Positions 63,888-64,000 of a stretch of DNA of 64,000 bases are shown here, piece after piece. The stretch comes from Azospirillum sp. TSO22-1. GTDB lineage: Bacteria > Pseudomonadota > Alphaproteobacteria > Azospirillales > Azospirillaceae. The position numbers and the translations under genes were made by a program. The notes beneath the pieces were generated by a model. It was not told the DNA's origin. It did not search any database and worked only from the letters and a program-made list of their open reading frames with translations. The DNA lies in assembly GCF_003116015.1 (NCBI RefSeq), contig NZ_LGQZ01000065.1, positions 1 through 64,000 on the forward strand, given 5' to 3'. The first letter of the stretch is position 1, and the number at the start of each line of letters is the position of its first letter.

Positions 63888-63989
63888 ATGAAGACCCTCG
63901 ACGATATTCTGGATACGTTGCGGGCGATGCAGCCCGCCCTGCGCCGCCGCATCGGCCAACGCATCCTCGCCGGAGTGCGGATGCTGTGA
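63888..63989 (+). CDS. 33-codon open frame, possible remnant of a nucleotidyltransferase gene
   Basis: ATG with GCGGAGCG upstream opens 33 codons, MKTLDDILDTLRAMQPALRR and then RIGQRILAGVRML before TGA. The first 20 residues resemble the opening helix of minimal nucleotidyltransferases (MntA-like), which usually continue into a GVRxLxLFGS strand. Here GVRML is followed at once by a stop. It may be a truncated remnant or an unrelated peptide; the window ends 11 bases later. It follows the FNR-type gene by 21 bases. Confidence 0.35.
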   Translation: MKTLDDILDTLRAMQPALRRRIGQRILAGVRML

Positions 63990-64000
63990 TCCGCCAATCT

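Overview
The window is about 70% G+C, densely coded and alphaproteobacterial in gene content. It most resembles a chromosome of Azospirillum or a close relative. The grounds are a GlnZ-like PII protein beside a class I/II aminotransferase and a UbiH-family hydroxylase, the order mutM/echA/rpsT/dnaA with ubiE-ubiB nearby, a complete ccoNOQP-ccoGHIS block followed by an FNR-type regulator, and several chemoreceptors and diguanylate cyclases. The genus is inferred from gene content and remembered synteny; no search was run. No rRNA, tRNA, CRISPR array, prophage or intact insertion sequence was recognised.

Layout. 1-12 kb: a cut-off conserved protein, ribA (GTP cyclohydrolase II), a serine hydrolase, a TIGR04372-type glycosyltransferase, an OmpR-type response regulator, an MBL-fold hydrolase, a DUF882 lipoprotein, a PAS-GGDEF cyclase, an acetyltransferase, xthA and a fumarylacetoacetase-family gene. 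11.6-23.4 kb: a MarR regulator, a class I glutamine amidotransferase, a soluble NIT-domain chemoreceptor, lolA, hemerythrin, ftsK, an aminotransferase, glnZ, a ubiH-family gene, cspA and two small conserved-looking genes. 23.6-28 kb: thpR, then phoB-phoU-phoR without pst transporter genes, and an SH3 protein. 28-38.6 kb: a 2-hydroxyacid dehydrogenase coupled to a GT2 glycosyltransferase that seems to start at CTG, a large acyl-CoA-synthetase/GNAT fusion, a macro-domain protein coupled to ppa, an oligopeptide-type binding protein, a Cache-HAMP-GGDEF cyclase and a cytidylate-kinase-like gene. 38.6-48 kb: the housekeeping block ubiB-ubiE, a chemoreceptor, mutM, a small exported protein, an enoyl-CoA hydratase, rpsT and dnaA. 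48-54.4 kb: a thioesterase, multicopper oxidase and RNA methyltransferase overlapping head to tail, a small methyltransferase, an RlmI-type methyltransferase and an acetyltransferase-like gene. 54.5-64 kb: cbb3 oxidase structural genes, then maturation genes, then an FNR regulator with four cysteines.

The last 10 kb reads as one physiological unit. ccoNOQP encodes a high-affinity terminal oxidase, ccoGHIS its copper and assembly functions, and the FNR-type protein is a plausible oxygen-sensing activator. An FNR-like box precedes each of the two cco transcription units. Elsewhere the window is mostly housekeeping plus signalling.

Two families of intergenic palindromic elements run through the window. 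One is a 109-110 bp element in three copies. The other is a C-run/G-run element in at least six places, which supplies the C-terminal codons of one gene and the stop codon of another. I found no clear new defence or biosynthetic system. The most unusual items are the CTG-start glycosyltransferase, a three-hairpin element between echA and rpsT, the MutM zinc-finger variant, the tandem duplication of a chemoreceptor 3' end, and a possible nucleotidyltransferase remnant at the right edge.
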